NCBI RefSeq assembly: GCF_003194085.1
Contig: NZ_CP023994.1
Location: 1,674,001-1,738,000, forward strand
DNA: 64,000 nt
DNA from: Aurantimicrobium photophilum
GTDB taxonomy: Bacteria; Actinomycetota; Actinomycetes; Actinomycetales; Microbacteriaceae
Direction of reading: 5' to 3'
Made by a program: the position numbers and the translations under genes. Below the pieces are notes generated by a model. That model worked only from the letters and a program-made list of their open reading frames with translations, searched no databases and was not told the origin of the DNA. Every line of letters begins with the position of its first letter. Positions within the stretch are counted from its first letter, which is position 1. This document shows positions 43,046-51,567 of the stretch, piece after piece.

Positions 43046-44433
43046 AGTGGCGTTTCATTTCAGCGTTGATGTCCGTCACCCTGCTGGTGCTTCTCGTGCA
43101 GGACATCCCTCTGGGCTTCTACCTCCAACAGGTTGAACATGAACGCATCATTACCTCCCTCGAGCGAGATGCGTTCATCTTGGCAGGCCGCAGCGAGCAG
43201 GCGCTTGAAACCGAAACGGTTACTGACGACTCTGAGCTCATTCAAGCGACGAAAGACTACCGGGACGCCGGTGGCTCCCGGGTTGTGATTGTGAATGCGG
43301 ACGGCACTGCTGTGGTCATCAGCGATGACGATCAAGCAGATCTGGGCACGTCGTATTTGAACCGACCTGAGATTGTTGAAGCCCTCTCAGGAACCATCAG
43401 TACGGGACACCGCTTCTCCACCACCTTGAACCAGGAGCTGCTATTTGTCGCCGTTCCCATTTTGAGTGGAACAGAAGTTCTAGGCGCTGTTCGCTTGACC
43501 TACCCCGATTACGTCGTGGCGAACACGGTCAATGAACAACTCGGTCTGCTTTCCCTCGTTGCCGTCATTGCGCTCCTGCTTGCCGCCATCGTCGGCTATA
43601 TCGTCTCGGGTTCCATCACACGCAGGATTCGACTTCTTCAGAGTGCCACCGAATCTTTAGCGGCAGGAGAACTCGACACTCGCGCCGATGAGTCTGCCGG
43701 AACAAGTGAATTGCGTTCACTCGCCACCTCATTCAACGACATGGCTGCACGTTTGGAACTCCTCATCACTCAACAGCGCACATTTGCTGCAGATGCCTCC
43801 CACCAGTTGCGCACCCCGCTGACCGCGTTGCGCCTGCGGCTTGAGAGAGCACATGATCTTCTGGAATCAGATCCTGCGGGAGCAGCCGAACGGCTTTCTG
43901 CAGCCGAGGCTGAGGCGGACCGTTTGAGTAACCTCATCGAGGGTCTGCTCTTGCTGAGCCGCACTGAAGCGTCCAACGCGCAGCGAGAAAGTGTGGATCT
44001 GGCAGCTGTGACCCGGGGGCGCATCGAGCAGTGGCAGGCATTGGCTGCTGAGTCGGATGTTGCCCTCGGATATGACGGCCCCCTCTCGCTCAAAGTGAGT
44101 GCCGTTCCCACTGCGGTAGAGCAAATAGTGGACAACTACATCGATAACGCCCTCTCCGTCAGCTCAGCCGGTTCCATCATCAACGTTCACGTCCGCATGG
44201 AAGGTACTTCTGCACTTCTGGAGGTTCTCGATCAAGGTCCTGGCCTCAGTCCTGAAGAGTGTGTGCGCGCATTCGACCGCTTCTGGCGAGCAAGCTCTGA
44301 TCGTCACGGCAGTGGGCTGGGGCTTGCAATCGTTGCACAGCTGGCCCGCGCCTCTGGTGGGAAAGCTACCCTGCACCCTCGCCCAGGTGGTGGCCTCATC
44401 GCTTCGGTGAGCTTCGATACTGCCCGAAACTGA
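43042..44433 (+). CDS. Sensor histidine kinase with HAMP domain
   Basis: A 463-residue membrane kinase: TM1 (about residues 8-25), extracytoplasmic sensor of about 130 residues, TM2 (about 170-192), HAMP, HisKA with DASHQLRTPLTALRLRLERA (phospho-His), and HATPase motifs DNYIDNAL, DQGPGLS and HGSGLGLAIV. Partner of the preceding response regulator. The sensor domain's ligand is unknown. Confidence 0.92.
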   Translation: MKWRFISALMSVTLLVLLVQDIPLGFYLQQVEHERIITSLERDAFILAGRSEQALETETVTDDSELIQATKDYRDAGGSRVVIVNADGTAVVISDDDQADLGTSYLNRPEIVEALSGTISTGHRFSTTLNQELLFVAVPILSGTEVLGAVRLTYPDYVVANTVNEQLGLLSLVAVIALLLAAIVGYIVSGSITRRIRLLQSATESLAAGELDTRADESAGTSELRSLATSFNDMAARLELLITQQRTFAADASHQLRTPLTALRLRLERAHDLLESDPAGAAERLSAAEAEADRLSNLIEGLLLLSRTEASNAQRESVDLAAVTRGRIEQWQALAAESDVALGYDGPLSLKVSAVPTAVEQIVDNYIDNALSVSSAGSIINVHVRMEGTSALLEVLDQGPGLSPEECVRAFDRFWRASSDRHGSGLGLAIVAQLARASGGKATLHPRPGGGLIASVSFDTARN

Positions 44434-44521
44434 GTCCGCCCTCCTCCCGGCGCGCATTCAGCTTGCTCCAGCCTCGCCGGGTACGATTTGGGGAGGAGTT
44501 TTACCCTGACAAAGGAGACCT

Positions 44522-45271
44522 GTGGGCATTCTGGACAACCTTGAGCGCGGCCTTGAGCGCGTGGTCAATGGTGCGTTCGCGAAGACATTTCGCTCAGGTC
44601 TTCAGCCCGTTGAAATCACCGCAGCATTGCGCCGTGAGCTCGACACTAAGGCAGCCGTTGTCTCGCGTGATCGAGTCCTTGTTCCTAACAAGTTCACCGT
44701 CAGCCTCGCTCCGGACGACTACGAGCGCATGATCGGCATGGGTGCCACCCTGACCGATGAGCTCACACGACTCGTCACCAAACATGCCGCAACGCAGCAC
44801 TACCAATTTGCAGGTGGCATCAAGATTTCTCTTCGCTCTGACCCATCGCTTGCTGTGGGCGTCGTTCAGGTCGATTCTGAAAACGTCAGCGGCTCGGTCA
44901 CATGGGTTGCTGTGTTGGAAATTGCCGGCAAGCGTTACCCCATTTCGAAATCCCGGACCATTATCGGCCGTGGCACCGAAGCTGACATCACCGTGGAAGA
45001 CTCCGGTATCTCGCGCAAGCATGTGGAAGTGCTCTGGGACGGAACACGTGCCCAGGCAAATGACTTAGGTTCAACCAATGGGTCAAAGCTCAATGGTCAA
45101 CGCCTGGTCTCTGCCGCTCTCGAAGCAGACTCGGTAATCACCATCGGTCAGACCAGCATTGTTCTTCGCCTGCTTCCCCAAGCAGCGGGTGACTCCTCCT
45201 CCCCCTCTTCTGAGACCGTTCAGGCTCCTCGCGCCGCTGAGCCAGGTGGATTCTGGGGTCCACGTGAGTGA
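44522..45271 (+). CDS. fhaA: FHA-domain protein FhaA (DUF3662 + FHA)
   Basis: A 249-residue protein with GTG start behind AGGAG. N-terminal DUF3662 (GILDNLERGLERVVNGAF..., residues about 1-110) and C-terminal FHA domain (SRTIIGRGTEADITVEDSG, ISRKHVEV, DLGSTNGSKLNG). FhaA reads phospho-threonine from Pkn kinases and links them to cell-wall synthesis, by mycobacterial studies. Starts the block; overlaps fhaB by 8 bp. Confidence 0.94.
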   Translation: MGILDNLERGLERVVNGAFAKTFRSGLQPVEITAALRRELDTKAAVVSRDRVLVPNKFTVSLAPDDYERMIGMGATLTDELTRLVTKHAATQHYQFAGGIKISLRSDPSLAVGVVQVDSENVSGSVTWVAVLEIAGKRYPISKSRTIIGRGTEADITVEDSGISRKHVEVLWDGTRAQANDLGSTNGSKLNGQRLVSAALEADSVITIGQTSIVLRLLPQAAGDSSSPSSETVQAPRAAEPGGFWGPRE

Positions 45272-45785
45272 GCTCACACTACTGATCTTGCGCATAGGTT
45301 TTCTCATTGCGCTCTGGGTCTTCGTCTTCTTTGTGGTTTATGCCGTGCGCAGTGACCTCTTTGGTCAGCGTGTGCGCAAGATGCCCGCCGCAGCACCTGC
45401 TCCTGTTTCTCCCGATGCGAGTGCGTTCCTCACTTCAGCACAGCCTCGCATTGCAGCTCCAGTAGCAACCACTGAGATTGCTCCCGCAGATGGAACTCCT
45501 CTCAAGCTGATCATTACCTCCGGTGCTCTGCAGGGCCAAGAACTCCCCTTGCAAGGAGATGTCATCACAATCGGTCGATCGCCTGACTCCAGCCTTGTTA
45601 TCCAGGATGACTACACCTCAACCCACCATGCACGCTTAGAGATTCGTGGCGGGAGCTGGCTGCTGCGCGATCTGGACTCCACTAACGGAACTACTCTCAA
45701 CGGTGCTCGAGTAACGAGCCCTGTACCTGTTCCCTTGAACACCCCCATTGTTGTGGGCTCGATGACATTTGAGGTTCGCCGCTAG
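45264..45785 (+). CDS. fhaB: FHA-domain membrane protein FhaB (FipA partner)
   Basis: 173 residues from GTG 45264, the start that overlaps fhaA by GTGAGTGA; a longer ORF to 45159 lies inside fhaA and is rejected. One N-terminal membrane helix (ILRIGFLIALWVFVFFVVYA), then an FHA domain with ITIGRSPDSSLVIQDD, STHHARLE and DLDSTNGTTLNG. Recognises phospho-Thr and tethers partners to the membrane. Confidence 0.93.
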   Translation: MSELTLLILRIGFLIALWVFVFFVVYAVRSDLFGQRVRKMPAAAPAPVSPDASAFLTSAQPRIAAPVATTEIAPADGTPLKLIITSGALQGQELPLQGDVITIGRSPDSSLVIQDDYTSTHHARLEIRGGSWLLRDLDSTNGTTLNGARVTSPVPVPLNTPIVVGSMTFEVRR

Positions 45786-45794
45786 GCGCACGAT

Positions 45795-47024
45795 ATGTCT
45801 AAGCACAGCGCAGCCGCCTCGAACGTAGGCATGGTTCGAGCATCCAACCAGGATGCCGGCTACGCGGGAACCTACCTCAGTGTTGTCGCTGACGGAATGG
45901 GCGGCCACGCAGGTGGGGATGTCGCATCCCATCTGGTTATTCGTCATATGTTGCAGCTGGATAAGGAATATCCAGACGTTGTCTCAGCTCAACAAGACCT
46001 CTTGGCAACATTGTTGCAAGCCAATGACATGCTCTCCGATGTTGTTTATGAACACCCAGAACTCGCTGGTCTGGGAACTACGGTCAGCGCCATGCTGCGC
46101 GTGGGCAGACAAGTAGTTATTGCCCACATTGGTGACTCACGCATTTATCTCCTACGCGAAGGAAATCTGTCTCAGGTCACCGTTGACCACACGTTTGTTC
46201 AGCGCCTGATTGATAGCGGCCGCATCACGGAGGAAGAAGCACACGACCACCCGCGCAGATCTGTGTTGATGCGGGTACTCGGTGACGTGGATGCGTCACC
46301 CGAGCTCGACACGGCAGTACTTGACGTCGAGGTTGGTGACCGATGGATGCTCTGCTCCGACGGCCTCACCGGAGTTGTTTATACCGAGCGATTGAAGCCG
46401 TTCCTTGTAGAAGCTGAAACTGCAGATGACGCTGCTGACACGTTGGTTCAAGCCAGCCTCACTGGTGGTGCTCCAGATAACGTCACCGTAGTTGTGGTGG
46501 ACATCACCGACGGTGAGCCTGAACACATTGCTGAGCTGGTGGGTTCAGCTGCTGGCCCTATGGCAGTGAAAGCTCCTGAAGCCAAGCTCATCCCCACGCC
46601 AAACCTCAAGCCTCGCCCTAAGCCAAAGAAGATGCCCATTTCTACCGGTGGCATGAGCGTTCCTCCGGCAGCCCTCACGGCTCAGCTTGATGCAGTGAAA
46701 GCCAAACGCATTCGCCGACGTGCTGTGCTGATTGGCTCAATGATCCTTGTGTTGGGTGCCATTCTCATCAGCGCCATCTTGGGTTACCGCTGGAGTCAAA
46801 CTCAGTTCTATGTGGGTAGCGATACAGACTCCGTAGTTATTTATCAGGGCATCTCACAAAACGTTGCCGGTGTGAGCTTGTCTCATGTTTATGTCGATAC
46901 CGATATTCCGCTTGATTCCCTCACCGCTTACCAGCAGCAACAAATCAAGAACGGGATTCCGTTCGGTAATTACACCGAGGCACAAGACCTTATTGCTTCA
47001 CTCACTTCAGGAGCCAGTAAGTAA
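45795..47024 (+). CDS. pstP: PP2C-type Ser/Thr phosphatase PstP
   Basis: A 409-residue protein. PP2C motifs VVADGMGGHAGGD, LGTTVSAML, VAHIGDSR (AHIGDSRIYLL) and CSDGLTG, GGAPDNVT are intact. After a linker (SLASG/KPKKMPIS) follows one membrane helix (about residues 312-334) and a small outside domain. It reverses PknA/PknB phosphorylation. Stop TAA overlaps the rodA start by one base. Confidence 0.95.
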   Translation: MSKHSAAASNVGMVRASNQDAGYAGTYLSVVADGMGGHAGGDVASHLVIRHMLQLDKEYPDVVSAQQDLLATLLQANDMLSDVVYEHPELAGLGTTVSAMLRVGRQVVIAHIGDSRIYLLREGNLSQVTVDHTFVQRLIDSGRITEEEAHDHPRRSVLMRVLGDVDASPELDTAVLDVEVGDRWMLCSDGLTGVVYTERLKPFLVEAETADDAADTLVQASLTGGAPDNVTVVVVDITDGEPEHIAELVGSAAGPMAVKAPEAKLIPTPNLKPRPKPKKMPISTGGMSVPPAALTAQLDAVKAKRIRRRAVLIGSMILVLGAILISAILGYRWSQTQFYVGSDTDSVVIYQGISQNVAGVSLSHVYVDTDIPLDSLTAYQQQQIKNGIPFGNYTEAQDLIASLTSGASK

Positions 47025-48415
47025 TGTCGGCTCCAGCAACCCCTGACTTTGTCGCCACCGGCTCCATCGGGCGACTCAAGCGCGTGCGCACCTCCCAGCG
47101 CATGCGCAACGTAGAACTCATTCTTGTTCTTGTTGCGAGCGCCATCAATGTTGCCTCACTTGTTCTTGTGCAGTGGGGTGTGCTGGACAGGATTGATGCA
47201 GGCCCGCTTGCCATCTGCGGTTTGCTCGCGGTACTCGTTCTTGCCATTCATGTGGCCATGCGGTTTGTGGCACCACAGGCAGACGCCCTCATTCTTCCCA
47301 TCGCTACCGTATTGAATGGACTCGGTATTGCCGAGATTTACCGCATTGACTTAGCCCTGGGGAATGAAGGCTGGGATTCTCTCGCCAATAAGCAGATTGC
47401 GTGGACCGCGCTTGCACTGGGTGCGGCCTTAGCCACCATCGTCTTCATCAAGCACCAACGAATGCTCCAGCGCTACACCTATGTTGCAGGTCTCTTGGCT
47501 GTGATCTTGATCGCATTGCCCATGGTTCCTGGGTTGGGTATTTCGATTAACGGCGCACGGGTCTGGATCCAACTGGGAACGCTCACCTTCCAGCCGGGTG
47601 AGATTGCGAAGATTGCTCTTGCTGTCTTCTTCGCCGGCTACCTCGTTCAGCGCCGAGAGAGCCTGTCCATGGTTGGGCGCACCTTCTTAGGGATGCGTTT
47701 TCCCCGGGGACGTGACCTCGGTCCCATCATTGTGGTGTGGGCACTGTCCATGGTCGTCATCGTGTTCCAACGCGACCTCGGTACTGGTCTGCTCTTCTTC
47801 GGCTTGTTCTTGGTCATGCTGTATGTCGCCACCGGTCGCGGAAGCTGGGTTGCACTGGGCCTGAGCTTGGTGGGTCTTGGTGCTGTTGTGGCAAATCAAA
47901 CCCTGGATTACGTCAATGGCCGCTTTGCCAACTGGTACGACGCTTTCAACGATGCAAACTTCTCTGCCGACGGAGGAAGCTACCAGCTGGTGCAGGGACT
48001 CTTCGGTCTTGCTCATGGTGGCGTCATTGGCACGGGCCTGGGCGAGGGCATGCCAGAGGTGACTCCGGTCTCTCAAAGCGACTACATCATTGCCAGCTTG
48101 GGTGAAGAACTCGGTCTGGCTGGAATCTTTGCCATCCTCTGCCTCTACTTACTCCTCGTCGGCCGAGGCCTTCGTATTGGTTTTGCTGGCCACGATGACT
48201 TCAGCAAGTTACTTGCTGTTGGCTTGTCTTTCACCATTGCACTGCAGTGCTTCATCGTGATTGGTGGTGTGATGCGCGTCATTCCTTTGACCGGTCTCAC
48301 CACTCCTTTCCTTGCCGCCGGTGGTAGTTCACTGGTTGCTAACTGGATTATCGCTGCACTCCTGCTTCGCCTCTCTGATTCCATTCGGAGCGAACCGAGG
48401 CTGGTGGTCGGATGA
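47024..48415 (+). CDS. rodA: Peptidoglycan glycosyltransferase RodA/FtsW-family (SEDS)
   Basis: A 463-residue, ten-helix SEDS protein. Motifs seen: ISINGARVWIQLGTLTFQPG, QRDLGTGLLFFGLFLVM, YQLVQGLFGLAHGGVIGTGLGEG, and PLTGLTTPFLAAGGSSLVAN. SEDS proteins polymerise lipid II with a class B PBP, here pbpA immediately downstream with ATGA overlap. Part of the kinase block; the role is elongation-type wall growth. Confidence 0.95.
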   Translation: MSAPATPDFVATGSIGRLKRVRTSQRMRNVELILVLVASAINVASLVLVQWGVLDRIDAGPLAICGLLAVLVLAIHVAMRFVAPQADALILPIATVLNGLGIAEIYRIDLALGNEGWDSLANKQIAWTALALGAALATIVFIKHQRMLQRYTYVAGLLAVILIALPMVPGLGISINGARVWIQLGTLTFQPGEIAKIALAVFFAGYLVQRRESLSMVGRTFLGMRFPRGRDLGPIIVVWALSMVVIVFQRDLGTGLLFFGLFLVMLYVATGRGSWVALGLSLVGLGAVVANQTLDYVNGRFANWYDAFNDANFSADGGSYQLVQGLFGLAHGGVIGTGLGEGMPEVTPVSQSDYIIASLGEELGLAGIFAILCLYLLLVGRGLRIGFAGHDDFSKLLAVGLSFTIALQCFIVIGGVMRVIPLTGLTTPFLAAGGSSLVANWIIAALLLRLSDSIRSEPRLVVG

Positions 48416-49869
48416 ACCGGGAGCTCAAACGCGTCACCATGGTGGTGATTGGCATGTTTGTGGTGCTGTTCTTGGCGGCAAGTACGATTCAGGTCTTTAC
48501 GGCAGATCTGCTCTACGCGGATTCCAGAAACACGCGCACCATCTTTGATAGCTACCGCTACAAGCGCGGCTCGATTTTGGTTGCTGGTGCACCCATTGCC
48601 GAATCTGTCCCCATCGAGGACAACTACCGATACCAGCGCACCTATCCCAACGCTGCGACCTATGCCAATGTCACTGGATATTTCACCCTGAACCAGGGCA
48701 TGACCGGTATTGAAGGAACCCTCAATAACTATCTCAGCGGAAAAACTGGGTCGCAGTTCCTCAACCAGCTCAACTCCATCCTGACCGGTCAAGAACCACA
48801 AGGCGCCACTGTTGCTTTGACGCTGGACCCTGTGATGCAGCAAGCCGCATTTGATGCCCTGGGAAACTACGAAGGTGCTGTTGTTGTCACCGAGCCCAGC
48901 ACCGGCAAAATCCTCGTGATGGCATCCAAGCCAAGTTATGACCCCAACATGCTTGCTTCTCACAATGCCGACGAAGTTATTGCGACCTATGACGCTCTCA
49001 ATTCAGATCCGCTTAAGCCCCTGATCAATAAGGCCATCGCAGGTGACATGAACCCTCCTGGTTCTGTGTTCAAACTGGTCATGGTTGCCGCGGCTCTGGA
49101 ATCGGGCAAATACACCCCCGAAAGCACTTTCGATAATCCTTCTCGATTCCAGCTTCCGGGCACCGACGTATTTATTCAGAACTCGACTTTCACCTCGTGT
49201 GGGCCTGGTGCCACTGTCACCCTGGCAACGGCATTGCGTTTGAGCTGCAATATTCCCTTTGCCGAACTTGGACTAGAGCTCGGTCGCAAAGCCATTTTGG
49301 AACAAGCAAAGAAATTTGGCTTCAACACCTCGTTTGATGTGCCCATGAAAGCGGCAGCGAGTGAATTCCCGGTCGTCATGAATGACCCGCAGACAGCACT
49401 GTCCTCTTTTGGACAATATGACGTCCGCGCGACCCCACTTCAAATAGCGATGGTCTCTGCTGCGATCGCCAATGGCGGCAAGGTGATGTATCCCACCGTG
49501 CTCGACCAAATCCTCGAACCCACGCTCAAACCAATTTCCCAGTTTGAAGCGAAAGAATTCTCTCAGGCAGTTAGCCCAGAGACGTCCGCAACCATCACCC
49601 AAATGATGATCAACAACGTAGATAACAGCAATCTCATAACTAATGTGAGAATTGAGGGAGTAAAGGTCGCGGGTAAAACTGGTACGGCCCAAAATGGGGA
49701 CGGGGAACCGTACACATTCTGGTTCACCGGCTTCGCTCCGGCTGATGCTCCGAGATACGCCATCACTGTTGTAATAGAAAACGGTGGCGGGCTCGGACAA
49801 AATGGTTACACCAATGACATCGCAGTGCCAATCGCAAGAACAGTCCTAGAGGCAGGGTTAAACAAATGA
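48412..49869 (+). CDS. pbpA: Class B penicillin-binding protein (PbpA)
   Basis: A 485-residue transpeptidase with an N-terminal membrane anchor and motifs SxxK in PPGSVFKLV, SCN in RLSCNIPF and KTGTAQ in AGKTGTAQNGDGEPY. Partner of RodA. The protein ends 4 bp overlapping pknA. Normal length and intact catalytic residues. Confidence 0.95.
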   Translation: MNRELKRVTMVVIGMFVVLFLAASTIQVFTADLLYADSRNTRTIFDSYRYKRGSILVAGAPIAESVPIEDNYRYQRTYPNAATYANVTGYFTLNQGMTGIEGTLNNYLSGKTGSQFLNQLNSILTGQEPQGATVALTLDPVMQQAAFDALGNYEGAVVVTEPSTGKILVMASKPSYDPNMLASHNADEVIATYDALNSDPLKPLINKAIAGDMNPPGSVFKLVMVAAALESGKYTPESTFDNPSRFQLPGTDVFIQNSTFTSCGPGATVTLATALRLSCNIPFAELGLELGRKAILEQAKKFGFNTSFDVPMKAAASEFPVVMNDPQTALSSFGQYDVRATPLQIAMVSAAIANGGKVMYPTVLDQILEPTLKPISQFEAKEFSQAVSPETSATITQMMINNVDNSNLITNVRIEGVKVAGKTGTAQNGDGEPYTFWFTGFAPADAPRYAITVVIENGGGLGQNGYTNDIAVPIARTVLEAGLNK

Positions 49870-51536
49870 GACCAACAGCTGGAATGACCTTCGGCGGTCG
49901 CTATGAGCTCCAGTCGCGCATTGCCATAGGTGGCATGGGCGAGGTTTGGCAAGCAACTGACCTTGTCATTGGTCGCCTCGTCGCGATCAAGATCTTGAAG
50001 GACGAGTACCTGGGTGACCCCGGCTTCCTCGAGCGCTTCCGCGCCGAGGCTCGTCACGCTGCCTTGGTTAACCATGAAGGTATTGCAAACGTCTACGACT
50101 ACGGCGAGGAAGAAGGCTCTGCCTACCTCGTCATGGAACTTGTTCCCGGCGAACCTCTCTCCGCAGTCATTGAGCGTGAGAAAACTCTGTCCATTGACAA
50201 AGTCTTGGACATCATTGCCCAGACCTCTGCCGCACTGCAGGCCGCGCACAGCGCTGGCCTCGTCCACCGCGACATCAAGCCCGGCAACATGCTCATTACC
50301 CCTGAAGGCCGCGTCAAAATCACCGACTTCGGTATTGCCCGTATTGCAGATCAGGTTCCCCTGACCGCAACCGGCCAGGTCATGGGTACTGTTCAGTACC
50401 TCTCGCCTGAACAGGCCTCTGGCCACCCCGCTTCACCGTCAACTGACATTTACTCGCTCGGTATCGTCGCCTACGAATGCCTCGCAGGTAAGCGCCCCTT
50501 CACTGGTGAATCACAGGTTGCCATTGCGATGGCTCAAATCAATGAAGAGCCTCCACCACTTCCAGACACCATTGCTGAGCCCGTGCGCAACCTGGTCTAC
50601 TCCTGCATTGCAAAGAAGCCCGCAGATCGTCCCGCATCTTCAGCGAACCTGGCTCGTGCAGCTCAGGCCTTGCGCCGCGGAGACCTGCAAGGTGCTGCTG
50701 CTGCAGTTCCTGGTGTTCTTGGCACCACAACCACCCCATTGGACGCAACCGTGGTGATGCCACGTACTGCTGAAACCGGAGCGACAACCGTTTTGAACAT
50801 CCCCGATGCACCAGAGCCCGTTCAGTCCACCGAAAAGAAGAAGCGCAGTCCCTGGACGTGGCCGCTCATTGCTCTGATCGGTGTTCTCGTTCTGGTCTTG
50901 ATTGGTGCTGTTGTGGCACTGACATCTGGTGGTAACTCACCCGAGCCAAAGCCCACCGACACCACACAGTCGGCTAGCCCGACTAAGTCCAAGACGCCCA
51001 CAGCCACCCCCACGGGTTCTGCAACTCCCACCGCAGCAGCTATCAACAAGGCTGACTATGTGGGCAAGTCTCTGGCAGACGCCACCGCTGCGCTGGAAAA
51101 GCTCAACATGAATGTCAATGCCGTCAAGGGAACTGCGGCACCAAGTGCTGACAAGGTGGGTATCGTCTATGACGTCAACCCAACCGGTCCCCAGGTTCCA
51201 AACGGCACCACGATTAACGTGACCTACTACGGTGATCTTCCTGTTGCGCCAGCTCCTACAGCTGCACCGAGCCTCAACGATGACAACGCGACTCCTGGTC
51301 AGGCTCTCATCGCGACCTGGGCTGGATACACCTCCTGCCCATCTGGTCACAGCTTGGAAAGCTACACCGTTCTGGTTGACGGTTCCCCCGTCTCTTCGGT
51401 TCCAAACGCAACTGCTCCATTCACAGCACCATCAGCTTTGGGTAACCACACCATTGCTTACCAGGTGACGTGTGCTGGCCTTGCTATCTCAAACAGCTCT
51501 CCTCTGACAACCTTCACCGTCTCGGCGCTGGGCTAG
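49866..51536 (+). CDS. pknA: Ser/Thr protein kinase PknA-like with PASTA and FN3-like ectodomain
   Basis: A 556-residue kinase: G-loop IAIGGMGEVW, VAIKIL, HRDIKPGN, ITDFGIARIA. A membrane helix at about residues 334-354 is followed by one PASTA-like repeat (VGKSLADATAALEKLNMNV) and a C-terminal FN3-like module with two Cys (YTSCPSGH and YQVTCAG). Mycobacterial PknA lacks extracellular domains of this size, so the ectodomain is notable. Follows pbpA in the operon. Confidence 0.93.
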   Translation: MRPTAGMTFGGRYELQSRIAIGGMGEVWQATDLVIGRLVAIKILKDEYLGDPGFLERFRAEARHAALVNHEGIANVYDYGEEEGSAYLVMELVPGEPLSAVIEREKTLSIDKVLDIIAQTSAALQAAHSAGLVHRDIKPGNMLITPEGRVKITDFGIARIADQVPLTATGQVMGTVQYLSPEQASGHPASPSTDIYSLGIVAYECLAGKRPFTGESQVAIAMAQINEEPPPLPDTIAEPVRNLVYSCIAKKPADRPASSANLARAAQALRRGDLQGAAAAVPGVLGTTTTPLDATVVMPRTAETGATTVLNIPDAPEPVQSTEKKKRSPWTWPLIALIGVLVLVLIGAVVALTSGGNSPEPKPTDTTQSASPTKSKTPTATPTGSATPTAAAINKADYVGKSLADATAALEKLNMNVNAVKGTAAPSADKVGIVYDVNPTGPQVPNGTTINVTYYGDLPVAPAPTAAPSLNDDNATPGQALIATWAGYTSCPSGHSLESYTVLVDGSPVSSVPNATAPFTAPSALGNHTIAYQVTCAGLAISNSSPLTTFTVSALG

Positions 51537-51567
51537 ATTAGACACATAGTCTTATCAAGGGGAATCA

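Noticed and set aside
48145-48963. A 272-codon minus-strand frame, and others antisense to the pkn block (for example 49806-50426 and 51763-52278).
   Set aside because: All lie opposite well-identified genes with no supporting motif.
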